DNA of 64,000 nucleotides. It comes from Sphingomonadales bacterium. GTDB lineage: Bacteria; Pseudomonadota; Alphaproteobacteria; Sphingomonadales; Sphingomonadaceae. The position numbers and the translations under genes are program-made. The DNA is taken from NCBI GenBank assembly GCA_025362295.1, contig JANYGX010000001.1, forward strand, positions 1-64,000. Direction: 5' to 3'. Shown one piece after another: positions 27,436 through 36,772 of the stretch; the stretch's first letter is position 1; each line of letters starts with the position of its first letter. The notes under the pieces were generated by a model. It had not been told where the DNA came from. It did not search any database and saw nothing but the letters and a program-made list of their open reading frames with translations.

Positions 27436-28968
27436 ATGCATGATGCTCAGCATGATTTTGAGGCACATTGGCAGGCCGCGAGCCTGGTACCGCTGAAAGA
27501 GCATTTCAACCATGATACAGCGCGCGCTGCAAAACTCTCTCACAGTGTCGGCTCCATCCGTTTTGACTTCTCAAAAACCCACTTGACAGACGCCGTGATT
27601 GCCGCCGGAAGCCGCTGGGCAAAAGAACTTGATGTTTCCAAAGATATTGCAGCGCTTTTTAATGGTGCCATTGTTAATGCCTCAGAGACACTGCCTGCGC
27701 TGCACCCGGCTATGCGCAGCAGGCATCAACTGCCAGAGCAAGATGGTCGCGGCCTGCCACTGGCAGCAGCGCTAATGGACATGGATGCCAAACTTCAGGC
27801 TTTTGTTGCGCGAATCCTCAGCGCAGATCATTTTGATGCCATTCTCCATATCGGTATTGGTGGGTCGATTCTTGGGCCACAGCTGGTGACGGATGCGCTG
27901 CGGGCCCAAAATGTTGGCAAGCTCACGTTGCGCTATCTGGGCAGCATCGACCCGAGTGCGTTCGATCATGCGATTGTCGGGCTTGACCCGGCGACAACGC
28001 TGGTGATTGTTACATCGAAAAGTTGGACAACACTGGAAACGCAAATCAATGCCAGCCGCGCCAAAGCCTGGCTTGAGGCGGCGGGCGCAAAAGACATTGC
28101 AAACCACCTTGTGGCGGTGACCTGCAAACCTGACGCGGCGGCCAAACAAGGGATTGCCGCAGAGAATATCCTGCCCATCCCTGATGCACTCGGGGGTCGG
28201 TTTTCCACCTGGTCCGCGGTTGGTCTGCCGATCCCGCTAACTTGTGGTTGGAACAGCTTTGCAGCGCTCCGTGCTGGTGCTGCCACGATGGATCAGCATT
28301 TTCGCAATACCCCGTTTGATAAAAATGTTGTCTGGCTGGCGGCACTCGCTGGTTATGGATATGCGGAACTCAGCAATGTGCGCACACGCAGTGTGTTTGC
28401 CTACGATCACCGGTTGCAATATCTGCCAAGTTATCTTCAGCAGGTGGAGCTGGAGAGCAACGGCAAAAGTGTGACACGTGGCGGCCAGAAAGCAAAAACG
28501 AAAACGGCCCCGATTGTCTGGGGTGGGCTTGGCACGGACAGCCAGCACAGCGTGTTTCAATTGCTGCACCAAGGCACGGAATGGTCGCCGATTGATTTTA
28601 TCGCCTGCTTGGACCGCACGACGACGGACGAAGGCGCTCGTGTGCTGGTAGGCAACGCCATTGCCCAGGCAGCCGCGTTGATGACAGGCACAGAAGGCAC
28701 GTATGAAAGCGAGGGGGCTGCCCACTATCCTGGCAACCGGCCGTCCATCTTCATGATGCTTGATGCGCTCACACCCGAAGCCTTGGGTGCACTCATGGCT
28801 TTTTATGAACACCGGACCTATGCACAAAGCCTGCTCTGGGACATCAACGCCTTTGACCAGCCTGGCGTTGAGTTTGGCAAAATCATGGCACGGGATTTGT
28901 TGGCCGGGGGTGATGAAAAAAATGTTGATGGTTCAACGAAAGATCTACTGGCGCGACTTAGGGGATGA
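27436..28968 (+). CDS. pgi: glucose-6-phosphate isomerase
   Basis: Interconverts glucose 6-phosphate and fructose 6-phosphate in the cytosol; here it could also feed sugar precursors to the polysaccharide genes just upstream. 510 residues. Motifs: IGIGGSILGPQLV, TSKSWTTLET, GGRFSTWSAVGLP, the catalytic Glu region QVELESNGKS, and the signature FDQPGVEFGK near the C-terminus. ATG with AAAGGAA 15 bases after the DUF2141 stop. Convergent with nadE, ending three bases apart. Confidence 0.95.
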   Translation: MHDAQHDFEAHWQAASLVPLKEHFNHDTARAAKLSHSVGSIRFDFSKTHLTDAVIAAGSRWAKELDVSKDIAALFNGAIVNASETLPALHPAMRSRHQLPEQDGRGLPLAAALMDMDAKLQAFVARILSADHFDAILHIGIGGSILGPQLVTDALRAQNVGKLTLRYLGSIDPSAFDHAIVGLDPATTLVIVTSKSWTTLETQINASRAKAWLEAAGAKDIANHLVAVTCKPDAAAKQGIAAENILPIPDALGGRFSTWSAVGLPIPLTCGWNSFAALRAGAATMDQHFRNTPFDKNVVWLAALAGYGYAELSNVRTRSVFAYDHRLQYLPSYLQQVELESNGKSVTRGGQKAKTKTAPIVWGGLGTDSQHSVFQLLHQGTEWSPIDFIACLDRTTTDEGARVLVGNAIAQAAALMTGTEGTYESEGAAHYPGNRPSIFMMLDALTPEALGALMAFYEHRTYAQSLLWDINAFDQPGVEFGKIMARDLLAGGDEKNVDGSTKDLLARLRG

Positions 28969-28971
28969 GCG

Positions 28972-30624
28972 CTAACCTGTCCTGAAGCCATTCGTAATTG
29001 GATAGCGCCTGTCGCGCCCGAAATTCCGTGCGCCTATTTTCACACCTGGCGGTGCCTGGCGGCGTTTGTATTCGGCAACATACAGCAAGCGTTCCATGCG
29101 CGCGACCGTGGCCTGATCATATCCCTTAGCGACCACTTCGGCGACTGAAAGTTCATTCTCCACCAACCCTTGCAGTATGGCATCGAGCTCTGCATACGCT
29201 GGCAGACTGTCTTCATCTTTCTGGTTATCACGCAATTCTGCTGATGGTGGCTTGACGATAACGCGGATCGGCATAACAGCACCCTCTGGGCCTTTGCCGG
29301 TCACTGGCTGATTTGCATTGCGCCATGTGCAGAGTTCAAATACTGTCGTTTTGTAAACATCTTTCAGCACAGAAAATCCACCGCACATATCGCCGTAAAG
29401 CGTTGCATAGCCGGTGGACATTTCTGACTTGTTGCCAGTGGTCAGCACCATATGGCCAAACTTGTTGGAGAGCGCCATCAGGGTTGTGCCGCGCGCACGC
29501 GACTGGATGTTTTCCTCGGTGATGTCAGGCGAACGTTCAGCAAATATACTCAGAAACATCTGCTCATAAGCGTTCACAGCCGGCGCAATGCTGATGGTAT
29601 CGAGTTTAACACCCAGCAATTTTGCACAACTCGCGGCATCATCCAGGCTTTCCTTCGATGTGTATTTCGACGGCATCATCACACACCACACCCGCTCAGG
29701 TCCAAGCGCATCGACAGCAACGGCAGCCGATAAGGCACTGTCGATACCACCGGACAGGCCCAGCACCACACCCGGAAAATTGTTGCGGTTTACATAATCG
29801 CGGAGGCCCATCATCATGGCGTGGTAAATGCCTTCGATATCCGTATCGAGCGGTTCATGCTGGCCGGGGGCACACATCCAGCCACTGTCGCCGCGCGTCC
29901 AGTGGGTAAGCACAATCCTCTCCTCCCAATCGGCCAGTTGCATGGCGACCGTGCAATCGTGGTTCATGATGAACGATGCGCCGTCGAACACCAGCTCATC
30001 CTGCCCACCAATGCGATTGAGATAGACCAGCGGCAAATTGGTTTCCTGCACCCGCGCAATCACCAGTTGCAGTCGCCTGTCATCCTTGCCCACTTCAAAC
30101 GGCGAGCCGTTGGGCACCAGTAAAATCTCTGCACCGGTCTCCTTCAGGCACTCGCACACATCTGCAAACCATATATCCTCGCAGATCGGCACACCCAACC
30201 GCACCCCCCGGAAATTGATCGGCCCAGGCATCGGCCCAGCTGTAAACACGCGCTTTTCATCGAACACACCGTAGTTGGGGAGATCATGCTTGCGGGTAAT
30301 GGCTTTAATTTCGCCGCCATCAAGCAAAGCCATAGCATTAAAATGCTGCCCATTTTCTGTAACGATGGTGCCGACAAGCATGGCCGGGCCGCCATCGGCA
30401 GTGGCTGTGGCCAGCGCCAGCAGTGCCGCATCGGCCGCTTTTTGGAGCGCAGGTTTCAGCACCAAATCTTCCGGTGGATAACCGATCAACGACAGTTCTG
30501 GAAACAGGATGAGATCAGCCGTTGGGTGCACAACACGCGCAGCGAGCATGGCGGCACAGTTTGCCGGCAAATCACCGACCGATTGGTTGATCTGGGCAAG
30601 AGCAATGGTCAGACTATCTTTCAT
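28972..30624 (-). CDS. nadE: glutamine-dependent NAD+ synthase
   Basis: Amidates nicotinic acid adenine dinucleotide to NAD using ammonia from its own glutaminase. About 550 residues from the ATG at 30624 (GGAAAGAG upstream). N-terminal nitrilase domain (1-260) with Glu in FPELSLIGYPPED, Lys in TRKHDLPNYGVFDE and Cys in GVPICEDIW; C-terminal synthetase domain with the ATP loop LGLSGGIDSALSA and LTTGNKSEMSTGYATLYGD. Complete and ordinary. Confidence 0.94.
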   Translation of the reverse strand: MKDSLTIALAQINQSVGDLPANCAAMLAARVVHPTADLILFPELSLIGYPPEDLVLKPALQKAADAALLALATATADGGPAMLVGTIVTENGQHFNAMALLDGGEIKAITRKHDLPNYGVFDEKRVFTAGPMPGPINFRGVRLGVPICEDIWFADVCECLKETGAEILLVPNGSPFEVGKDDRRLQLVIARVQETNLPLVYLNRIGGQDELVFDGASFIMNHDCTVAMQLADWEERIVLTHWTRGDSGWMCAPGQHEPLDTDIEGIYHAMMMGLRDYVNRNNFPGVVLGLSGGIDSALSAAVAVDALGPERVWCVMMPSKYTSKESLDDAASCAKLLGVKLDTISIAPAVNAYEQMFLSIFAERSPDITEENIQSRARGTTLMALSNKFGHMVLTTGNKSEMSTGYATLYGDMCGGFSVLKDVYKTTVFELCTWRNANQPVTGKGPEGAVMPIRVIVKPPSAELRDNQKDEDSLPAYAELDAILQGLVENELSVAEVVAKGYDQATVARMERLLYVAEYKRRQAPPGVKIGARNFGRDRRYPITNGFRTG

Positions 30625-30747
30625 ACATCTCTTTCCAGGCAAACATTATCAAAGTCCTCTCCTCCACCATTTTGCAAACAAGAGCACAAAAGTCCCCAGC
30701 CCTTGCAGGGTAGGATTTTTAGATTATTAATTATTGTATAGCGAGCC

Positions 30748-30776
30748 CCCGATAAAATGAGCTTCATTTTATCGGG
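30748..30776. repeat. perfect 13-bp inverted repeat with 3-base loop
   Basis: CCCGATAAAATGA-GCT-TCATTTTATCGGG, between nadE and the SDR gene. It could be a hairpin in an RNA leader, a bidirectional terminator-like structure (no T tract), or a mobile palindrome. It lies about 110 bases before the SDR start. Confidence 0.7.
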
Positions 30777-30799
30777 ACAAGGCGAACGATAACATAGAG

Positions 30800-30844
30800 C
30801 TATAGTGAAGTTCATATGATCAATTTATATGTACTTCACTATAG
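30800..30844. promoter_or_regulatory. 12-bp inverted repeat, possible operator of the SDR gene
   Basis: CTATAGTGAAGT (30800-30811) is repeated in reverse complement as ACTTCACTATAG (30833-30844), separated by 21 bases. Arm length, AT content and position 44 bases before the SDR start codon suggest a binding site for a dimeric regulator or two tandem sites. Confidence 0.5.
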
Positions 30845-30887
30845 TACGCTTCACTTAGCGCGAAACATTGCAAATAAGGAGATAAAA

Positions 30888-31646
30888 ATGGAATTCCACA
30901 ATACCGCTGCCATTGTCACAGGTGGAGCTTCGGGCCTTGGTGGCGCGACCGCCGCGCTGTTCGCCAGTCTTGGTGCAAAGGTGACCATTTTTGACATGAA
31001 CGAGGCGCTTGGCGCCAGCCATGCAAGCGCCATCGGCGGGCGCTTTGAGAAGGTGGATGTGGCGCATGATGAAGCGGTGACGCAGGCGATTGCCAACGCT
31101 GAAGCTGCCCACGGCATTGCTCGCATTCTGGTCAACTGTGCCGGTATTGGGCTTGCCATGAAAACAGTGTCGCGCGGTGCCAGCCATCCGCTCGATCAGT
31201 TTTGCAAGGTCATCGGGGTCAATCTCATTGGCAGTTTCAACTGTATATCGAAGTTTGCCGTGCGTGCAGCAGAGGCTGGTCTTGTTGCTGAAGAGCGCGG
31301 CGTTATTATCAATACGGCATCCATTGCTGCCTTTGATGGCCAGATCGGTCAGGCGGCTTATGCGGCATCAAAAGGTGGCATTGTCGGCATGACCCTGCCA
31401 ATCGCGCGCGATCTCGCCGACAAGGCGATACGGGTGTGCACTATTGCGCCCGGCCTGTTTCTGACCCCACTGCTGATGGGTTTGCCAGAGGCAGCGCGCG
31501 AGTCTCTGGGCAAACAAGTGCCGTTCCCCAGCCGCCTTGGCCAGCCATCCGAATATGCCATGCTGGCAAGATCGATTGTTGAAAACCCTATGCTGAACGG
31601 TGAAACCATTCGGCTTGACGGGGCTATCCGCATGGCACCGCGCTAG
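30888..31646 (+). CDS. SDR family 3-hydroxyacyl-CoA dehydrogenase (HSD10-like)
   Basis: NAD-dependent dehydrogenase, 252 residues from the ATG at 30888 with AAGGAG nine bases upstream. Motifs: [20 protein letters not shown], a D at the end of strand two (VTIFDMNE) indicating [24 protein letters not shown] and YAASKGG. The segment [20 protein letters not shown] with [11 protein letters not shown] is typical of the type-2 3-hydroxyacyl-CoA / 17-beta-hydroxysteroid dehydrogenase 10 group that works in beta-oxidation of branched or short acyl-CoA. Two strong inverted repeats precede it. Confidence 0.87.
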   Translation: MEFHNTAAIVTGGASGLGGATAALFASLGAKVTIFDMNEALGASHASAIGGRFEKVDVAHDEAVTQAIANAEAAHGIARILVNCAGIGLAMKTVSRGASHPLDQFCKVIGVNLIGSFNCISKFAVRAAEAGLVAEERGVIINTASIAAFDGQIGQAAYAASKGGIVGMTLPIARDLADKAIRVCTIAPGLFLTPLLMGLPEAARESLGKQVPFPSRLGQPSEYAMLARSIVENPMLNGETIRLDGAIRMAPR

Positions 31647-31933
31647 AAAGCCGCATCGATTGCCGTTGCCAGTTTGATATCCCGTTGAGACAGCCCATCA
31701 GCATCGTGGGTGGTCAACGTTATCTCAACGCGATTATAGACATTGAACCATTCAGGGTGATGGTCATGCTTTTCAGCGAGCAACGCCACGCGGCTCATAA
31801 AGCCAAAGGCGGCAACAAAATCAGCAAAGCGAAAGGTCTTGACGATGGCATCACGACCCTCAACCAAGTGCCAATCCTTTAAAGTCGCAAGCAGTACGCT
31901 GCGTTCCTGATTGTTTAATCGGGCTATGCTCAT
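31643..31933 (-). CDS. phhB: 4a-hydroxytetrahydrobiopterin dehydratase
   Basis: Pterin-4a-carbinolamine dehydratase, which recycles the pterin cofactor of aromatic amino acid hydroxylases. 96 residues from the ATG at 31933. The family signature is [19 protein letters not shown] with later [15 protein letters not shown]. The start overlaps the cobB stop (ATGA), so it is coupled to the sirtuin. No phenylalanine hydroxylase gene is in the window. Confidence 0.92.
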   Translation of the reverse strand: MSIARLNNQERSVLLATLKDWHLVEGRDAIVKTFRFADFVAAFGFMSRVALLAEKHDHHPEWFNVYNRVEITLTTHDADGLSQRDIKLATAIDAAF

Positions 31934-32643
31934 GGGTGCTCTCCTAAAAGTTGATGAACACAATCTGGCACGGTTTGAGTGGCAGGGCCGTGGCGATGTT
32001 CGTGAAACTGCGCGCTGCAGTCGGACGCATCGAGGTTGAATTCAATGGTGTGCGCTTTGCCAAGGCGGCGCACGGCACTGACAAAACCCGCTGCCGGATA
32101 GACTGTGCCGGATGTGCCAATCGACAGGAACAAATCGCACCCGGCAAGCGCATCATCAATCATCTCCATGTAATAAGGCATTTCGCCAAACCAAACGATA
32201 TCCGGTCGCGTGGTGCCGATGGCACGGCAAAAGGCGCAAATGTGATCAACACTCAAATCCCCCTGCCAACCAGTGGTTTTATCGCAAGCTGTGCAAAACA
32301 CCTGCCGGTGCTGGCCGTGCATGTGGATGAGGTTGTGCGTGCCCGCGCGTTCATGCAGATCATCGACATTCTGGGTGATGACGACAACACGGCCAGCATA
32401 ACCCTTTTCAAGTTTTGCCAACGCATCATGCGCCGCGTTGGGTTCAACCGTATCAAGAAAGCGGCGGCGCATATTATAAAAATCCTGCACCAGCTGCGGG
32501 TTGCGCTTGTAGGCTTCAGGTGTGGCGACATCCTCGATTTTATGCTGCTCCCACAAGCCACCGGAATCGCGAAAGGTTGCAACGCCGGATTCCGCCGACA
32601 CACCCGCACCCGTTAATATCACGATCGATCTGTACTTTGTCAT
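31930..32643 (-). CDS. cobB: NAD-dependent protein deacylase, sirtuin
   Basis: Removes acyl groups from lysines using NAD+. 237 residues, class III sirtuin. NAD motifs [15 protein letters not shown] and [12 protein letters not shown], catalytic His in [12 protein letters not shown], zinc Cys pairs CTAC and CAFC, and [12 protein letters not shown]. The Tyr and Arg of DFYNMRRR correspond to the residues that give desuccinylase and demalonylase activity in E. coli CobB and SIRT5. Upstream of phhB with an ATGA overlap; divergent from dapB. Confidence 0.93.
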   Translation of the reverse strand: MTKYRSIVILTGAGVSAESGVATFRDSGGLWEQHKIEDVATPEAYKRNPQLVQDFYNMRRRFLDTVEPNAAHDALAKLEKGYAGRVVVITQNVDDLHERAGTHNLIHMHGQHRQVFCTACDKTTGWQGDLSVDHICAFCRAIGTTRPDIVWFGEMPYYMEMIDDALAGCDLFLSIGTSGTVYPAAGFVSAVRRLGKAHTIEFNLDASDCSAQFHEHRHGPATQTVPDCVHQLLGEHP

Positions 32644-32679
32644 CCGGCTCTTTTACCCATGTTGTGCAAGGAGAAATAT

Positions 32680-33462
32680 ATGACTATCAGATTGGGCATT
32701 ACCGGCGCAACAGGCCGTATGGGCCAGGCGCTCATCGAGGCCATCACCGTTCTTAAAAACGTGGAACTTGTCGCCGCCACAGAACATAGCGGACATCCAG
32801 CGTTGGGTGACAGGCTTGGCAAGACCGGCATAATACTAGACGATGATATCGATGCGCTATGCGCCGCTACGGATGTAATGATCGATTTCACCACGCCTGT
32901 TGCCCTCAAGCGCCATCTTGATGCCGCTGTAGCGCACCGCACTGCGGTTGTCATAGGCACCACCGGGCTAGAGCCTCATCATATGGCGTACATTGATGAG
33001 GCGGCTGAGGCCATTGCCGTGCTGCATTCCGCCAACATGTCGCTGGGCGTTAATATTCTGGCCGCACTGGTGCAACAGACGGCGGCGCGGCTTGCGGATG
33101 ACTGGGATATCGAAATTCTTGACATGCACCACCGCCACAAGGTCGATGCCCCCTCTGGCACAGCATTGCTGCTGGGCCGGGCGGCAGCCGAGGGCAGGGG
33201 GGTGTCGCTGGCTGAGCGGGCGGTGCGGCAACGCGACGGGATCACCGGTGCCAGAAAAGCCGGTGATATCGGTTTTGCAACCCTGCGCGGCGGCTCGGTG
33301 GCCGGTGATCACACGGTGGTTTTTGCCGGCGAGCAGGAGCGCATAGAACTCACCCACCGCGCCGAATCCCGCGCCGTTTTTGCCCACGGCGCCCTCCATG
33401 CCGCGCTGTGGCTCGCAACGCAAAAGCCTGGGCGCTACGCCATGGCAGATATGGTCGCATAG
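32680..33462 (+). CDS. dapB: 4-hydroxy-tetrahydrodipicolinate reductase
   Basis: Second committed step of the diaminopimelate/lysine pathway. 260 residues from the ATG at 32680 (AAGGAG upstream); an ATG seven codons earlier is spurious. Motifs: GITGATGRMGQALI for NAD(P)H, GTTGLEPHH, the catalytic DMHHRHKVDAPSGTAL, and FATLRGGSVAGDHTVVFAG. dapA, its pathway partner, is 20 kb away on the other strand. Confidence 0.95.
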   Translation: MTIRLGITGATGRMGQALIEAITVLKNVELVAATEHSGHPALGDRLGKTGIILDDDIDALCAATDVMIDFTTPVALKRHLDAAVAHRTAVVIGTTGLEPHHMAYIDEAAEAIAVLHSANMSLGVNILAALVQQTAARLADDWDIEILDMHHRHKVDAPSGTALLLGRAAAEGRGVSLAERAVRQRDGITGARKAGDIGFATLRGGSVAGDHTVVFAGEQERIELTHRAESRAVFAHGALHAALWLATQKPGRYAMADMVA

Positions 33463-33543
33463 GGATTCATAGGTATTAATCTGGGGTTACGGCTCGTAGC
33501 GAGCAGGTTTATTGTAATTGAATAATTTACAATGGATTTATAT

Positions 33544-35049
33544 ATGAACGCCGTCACACCAAGCACTGGTATTTCTTATTCTGCCTATCCGGCGACCACG
33601 GAAGGCAATAATACAGACACAACGACAAACTCTGGGGATCAAAACACTCGGATTGCGGACGGCAGTGGCGGACCTGGCGGCGGCGCAAAAGTTGGCGGCG
33701 GCGGCACACGTTCTTTGGCACCTGTTATACTGCCAACGGGCGGTGCGTTAACCAGAGTGAGTGCAAGCACACTCACCTCAACGCAATTCAACAGGCTTCG
33801 CCAAGTCATGACAGTTGGGCAAAATTTCAAGGATTACAGCAAGTTCGAGTCTAATGGTGTTTTTATAACAGCCACAAATCCAAAAACGGGAGATATAAAG
33901 GCTGTAGGTTTTGCGTCGGGTGTTAATACAATCGAGTTTGCAAGGCAGTTATACAACAAAACGGCGGATTCAAGTGCACCGAACAGCCAGAAATGGTTTG
34001 GCAATTACACGCATGGCGATCTTCGCTCTATGTTAACAAGCGTTAACGAATTCAATAATTCGACCGACGAGGTTCGTCAGCGCAGTTTTGATCCGGCCAA
34101 GAAGAAAATAGAAAAATTCGAGGATGCAGCTATCAAGCTAAAGAATGATGCACTCAAATTTGAACAAAGTCAGCCTGGGCCGGAATGGCAAAAGTTCGTC
34201 GGCAAGAAATATGGTGTATTTCAGAACCCTGTAACAAAAGAAACAGTTGAAAAAGCTGCAACACAGCAGCTCAACAAAATAGAGGAACGATCGAGCCCGC
34301 CAGTTTCTCGAAGTTGCCAGTTGCGATCAAGCGCAAGTGCTGTAACCAATCCTGGCCTCACAGACATAACGCAAACCAACTCTGCAACGGTTCGAGCAGT
34401 CGTTTCGCAAGTTGTGCCAGACGGCAAAGGTGGCATAACAACTATCGAAGTAAATGATCCTAAAGCCATTACATTTGTTAATCAAGAAAGACGGTCGGTT
34501 GATGAAACTGTAAAACGCACGTTTTCAATTCTATCTACCGCGACGAAATTAACACAAAATGAATCATTAATATTTACACCACAACAAATTGTAGACCCTG
34601 TCAAAACTACAAAAATGTTAAAATTTGGTCAACCCTCGACGATCCGTTCAGTCACATCTGAAAAACCAAAAAGTAAAGATGAACTTATAAAAGGTGAAGT
34701 GCGTTTTTGGGTTAACGAAGATGGTGGATCCTCTTCAGTTGAAAGTGTTAAAATCACACCAGAAAAAGTTGAAGGTGGCACAACAGCTATAACAAATCGC
34801 ATCTCTCAAACTGAGAACACGGGTGGCTGCATTTACCTAGACGAAAAAACGGGTGTTCCTTATAAAGTTAAAGCTGTACCTGTTCTCAAAGGCGTTGGGA
34901 GCAGCGCAGCCACCAACCCTACAACGCACATGGACACACTTCGTAACGGGGTATCAAACGTACTTCGGTCTACTCAAGGGGTGGCGCCAAACCGTGCTGG
35001 CGCAGTGCCTGTTGCCGAAGGCCAATCCAGTAAATTTGGTCGGCCATAG
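33544..35049 (+). CDS. hypothetical protein, paralogue A of a tandem pair
   Basis: 501 residues from the ATG at 33544; this start is chosen because it aligns with the paralogue downstream (MNAV against MNAI). I recognise no family. No signal peptide or membrane segment. Layout: a disordered Asn/Thr/Gly-rich head (1-70, with GGPGGGAKVGGGG); a domain with SASTLTSTQFNRL (about 73), NTIEFARQL (128) and GNYTHGDLRSMLTSVNEFNN (153-172); PGPEWQKFVG at 211; then a longer variable region; and a conserved end GGCIYLDEKTGVPYKVKAVP (427-446). It has exactly two cysteines, 258 and 429, both matched in the paralogue. More AT-rich than dapB and recA on either side, mostly in its second half. Confidence 0.75.
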   Translation: MNAVTPSTGISYSAYPATTEGNNTDTTTNSGDQNTRIADGSGGPGGGAKVGGGGTRSLAPVILPTGGALTRVSASTLTSTQFNRLRQVMTVGQNFKDYSKFESNGVFITATNPKTGDIKAVGFASGVNTIEFARQLYNKTADSSAPNSQKWFGNYTHGDLRSMLTSVNEFNNSTDEVRQRSFDPAKKKIEKFEDAAIKLKNDALKFEQSQPGPEWQKFVGKKYGVFQNPVTKETVEKAATQQLNKIEERSSPPVSRSCQLRSSASAVTNPGLTDITQTNSATVRAVVSQVVPDGKGGITTIEVNDPKAITFVNQERRSVDETVKRTFSILSTATKLTQNESLIFTPQQIVDPVKTTKMLKFGQPSTIRSVTSEKPKSKDELIKGEVRFWVNEDGGSSSVESVKITPEKVEGGTTAITNRISQTENTGGCIYLDEKTGVPYKVKAVPVLKGVGSSAATNPTTHMDTLRNGVSNVLRSTQGVAPNRAGAVPVAEGQSSKFGRP

Positions 35050-35063
35050 TTGAGGATGTTGTC

Positions 35064-36602
35064 ATGAATGCAATATCTTCAATTACGGCAAGCTCAGGTT
35101 ATAATTACCAAATTGCGACGGACGCAGATGTTCCAGCCTCAACCGCAAACGCATCATCCCAAGACACTCGCCTTGCATTTGGTGAAGGCGGTAAAATTGG
35201 CGGAGCAGCCAATGGATCGCGCCCTATACTGCCAAGGCCAAATCCACGATTAACACCAATTAAAACCATAACACCGTTCAGGCCGACCACGTCTGGTGCC
35301 AGCACGCTCACACCTCAGCAATTCAGAGTGTTGCAGCAAGCGACGGGTGGCAAAGCCAGAAGCGTTTCTCTTGAAACAAATGGACAATTTATATTTGCCC
35401 GTGATGAAGCCGGCAAAAAATATGTTGTTAGCTTTGCACCTGGCATGGACACAATTGAGTTTGCTCGTAATCTTGGCTCAGGCTTGATCAAATCCAACCA
35501 GCCAAACAGCACAAAAATAATCGGGAATTTTACTCAGGGTGATTTTTACAAATTAATGACCGCAGTTAATGAATTTAACAACACGGATGATCATCATAAC
35601 AGGCTACCCAACGATATTAAGGAACTGTCAGAGAAATTTGAAACTGAATATCTCAAAGTTGTCAATGTCGCACTGAAAAAAGTTGGTAACCAGCCTGGGC
35701 CGGAATGGCAAAAAACTGTTGGTGAAGGGCTTTTCGGGATTGGTAAAACCGACCTTGATGCTAAAAATCTGACCAGAACCATTTCAAAAAAATTGCCTAA
35801 AATCGAGCGCAGAGAAACTGGCCCTGAAGGCACCCGTTGCGTTCTGCAATCCGCCGCAACGGCATCCAGACAAAATGGCATTGTGACAGCACAAAAAAAT
35901 GCCACTGTCATTCCGATGAAAACAGTTGATGGCAAACTGGTTGTTGATCCCAATGCTATTGCAATTGCAAAAGTAAGTGGAACGCAAACCACTCAAATGA
36001 ATAGAACACGAGAATTGACAAATGGCACTGTTGGTCCCGAAGCTGGCAAAGTGTTTACCATTGACCGCGATAAAATGCCGGGTGATGGCCGATCAGGCAG
36101 CACTTGGACAGCGCCGCAAAAAAATATTTCTACTCCTGTTACAACACAACAAAATATCGTTTTTCGTGGGGCAGCATCGGTCACAAAAGTATTAAATGTA
36201 AATCCGGTGAGCCTTGATAGAATGTTGTCAGGCAAAGCTACCATTCAAGTGCGCAGTGCAGACCCGAGTCGGCAAGGTCAATATAATACGGAAACCATGA
36301 CGATAACGCCTTATGTTTTGAATCGCCAACAGGTGAACCGCGTGCAGCGGGTTGGCAAAACCCAGCTCGAATCCAGCGGCAGTTGTGTGTATGTGGACAA
36401 TAGTTCAGGCTTGCCCTATGCCGTACCCGCTAGAGAAACAGGCGCAAAAAACGTGCGAGGCAGAACAGGCACCGGTGGTGTGGATACACCCGTTACCCAT
36501 ACCATTGTAACCGAATCAAAAATACTTAGCGGTTACAATGGTGAAAACAGCACAACCAATGTTAGATCGACACCAGCTCTTCCTGGTCCGTTACCGCGAT
36601 AA
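35064..36602 (+). CDS. hypothetical protein, paralogue B of a tandem pair
   Basis: 512 residues, ATG with GAGGA upstream, 14 bases after paralogue A, so surely one transcript. Family unknown. It shares with paralogue A the blocks GASTLTPQQFRVLQQ (about 78), DTIEFARNL (129), GNFTQGDFYKLMTAVNEFNN (154-173), PGPEWQKTVG (211, the same residue number), GTRCVLQSAATA (256) and GSCVYVDNSSGLPYAVPA (439). Between about 270 and 430 the two differ strongly. Only two cysteines, 259 and 441, aligned with those of A, suggesting a conserved disulfide or a metal site. No export signal. Possible roles (secreted effector, surface or structural protein) cannot be chosen from sequence. Confidence 0.75.
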   Translation: MNAISSITASSGYNYQIATDADVPASTANASSQDTRLAFGEGGKIGGAANGSRPILPRPNPRLTPIKTITPFRPTTSGASTLTPQQFRVLQQATGGKARSVSLETNGQFIFARDEAGKKYVVSFAPGMDTIEFARNLGSGLIKSNQPNSTKIIGNFTQGDFYKLMTAVNEFNNTDDHHNRLPNDIKELSEKFETEYLKVVNVALKKVGNQPGPEWQKTVGEGLFGIGKTDLDAKNLTRTISKKLPKIERRETGPEGTRCVLQSAATASRQNGIVTAQKNATVIPMKTVDGKLVVDPNAIAIAKVSGTQTTQMNRTRELTNGTVGPEAGKVFTIDRDKMPGDGRSGSTWTAPQKNISTPVTTQQNIVFRGAASVTKVLNVNPVSLDRMLSGKATIQVRSADPSRQGQYNTETMTITPYVLNRQQVNRVQRVGKTQLESSGSCVYVDNSSGLPYAVPARETGAKNVRGRTGTGGVDTPVTHTIVTESKILSGYNGENSTTNVRSTPALPGPLPR

Positions 36603-36729
36603 TGCTTTAAACAATGTGGTTTGATGTTTTGTGAGATAGCCCCACTCAACCTTGAGGGTGGTCTCGTCTTTACGGTGTCCCTCAGGCTGGTGGTGTGTGG
36701 AAATTCTACCAATAGATTTAAATCTATGA

Positions 36730-36764
36730 CTCGTCATCCTCGCCTTTTGCGCGAGGATGACGAG
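36730..36764. terminator. perfect 14-bp hairpin between paralogue B and recA
   Basis: CTCGTCATCCTCGC and GCGAGGATGACGAG flank a 7-base loop. It sits between two convergent genes and could terminate both, although no long T tract follows on either strand. It begins with GTCATCC like the dispersed repeats, so it may instead be a mobile palindrome. Confidence 0.55.
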
Positions 36765-36772
36765 CTTTCCAA

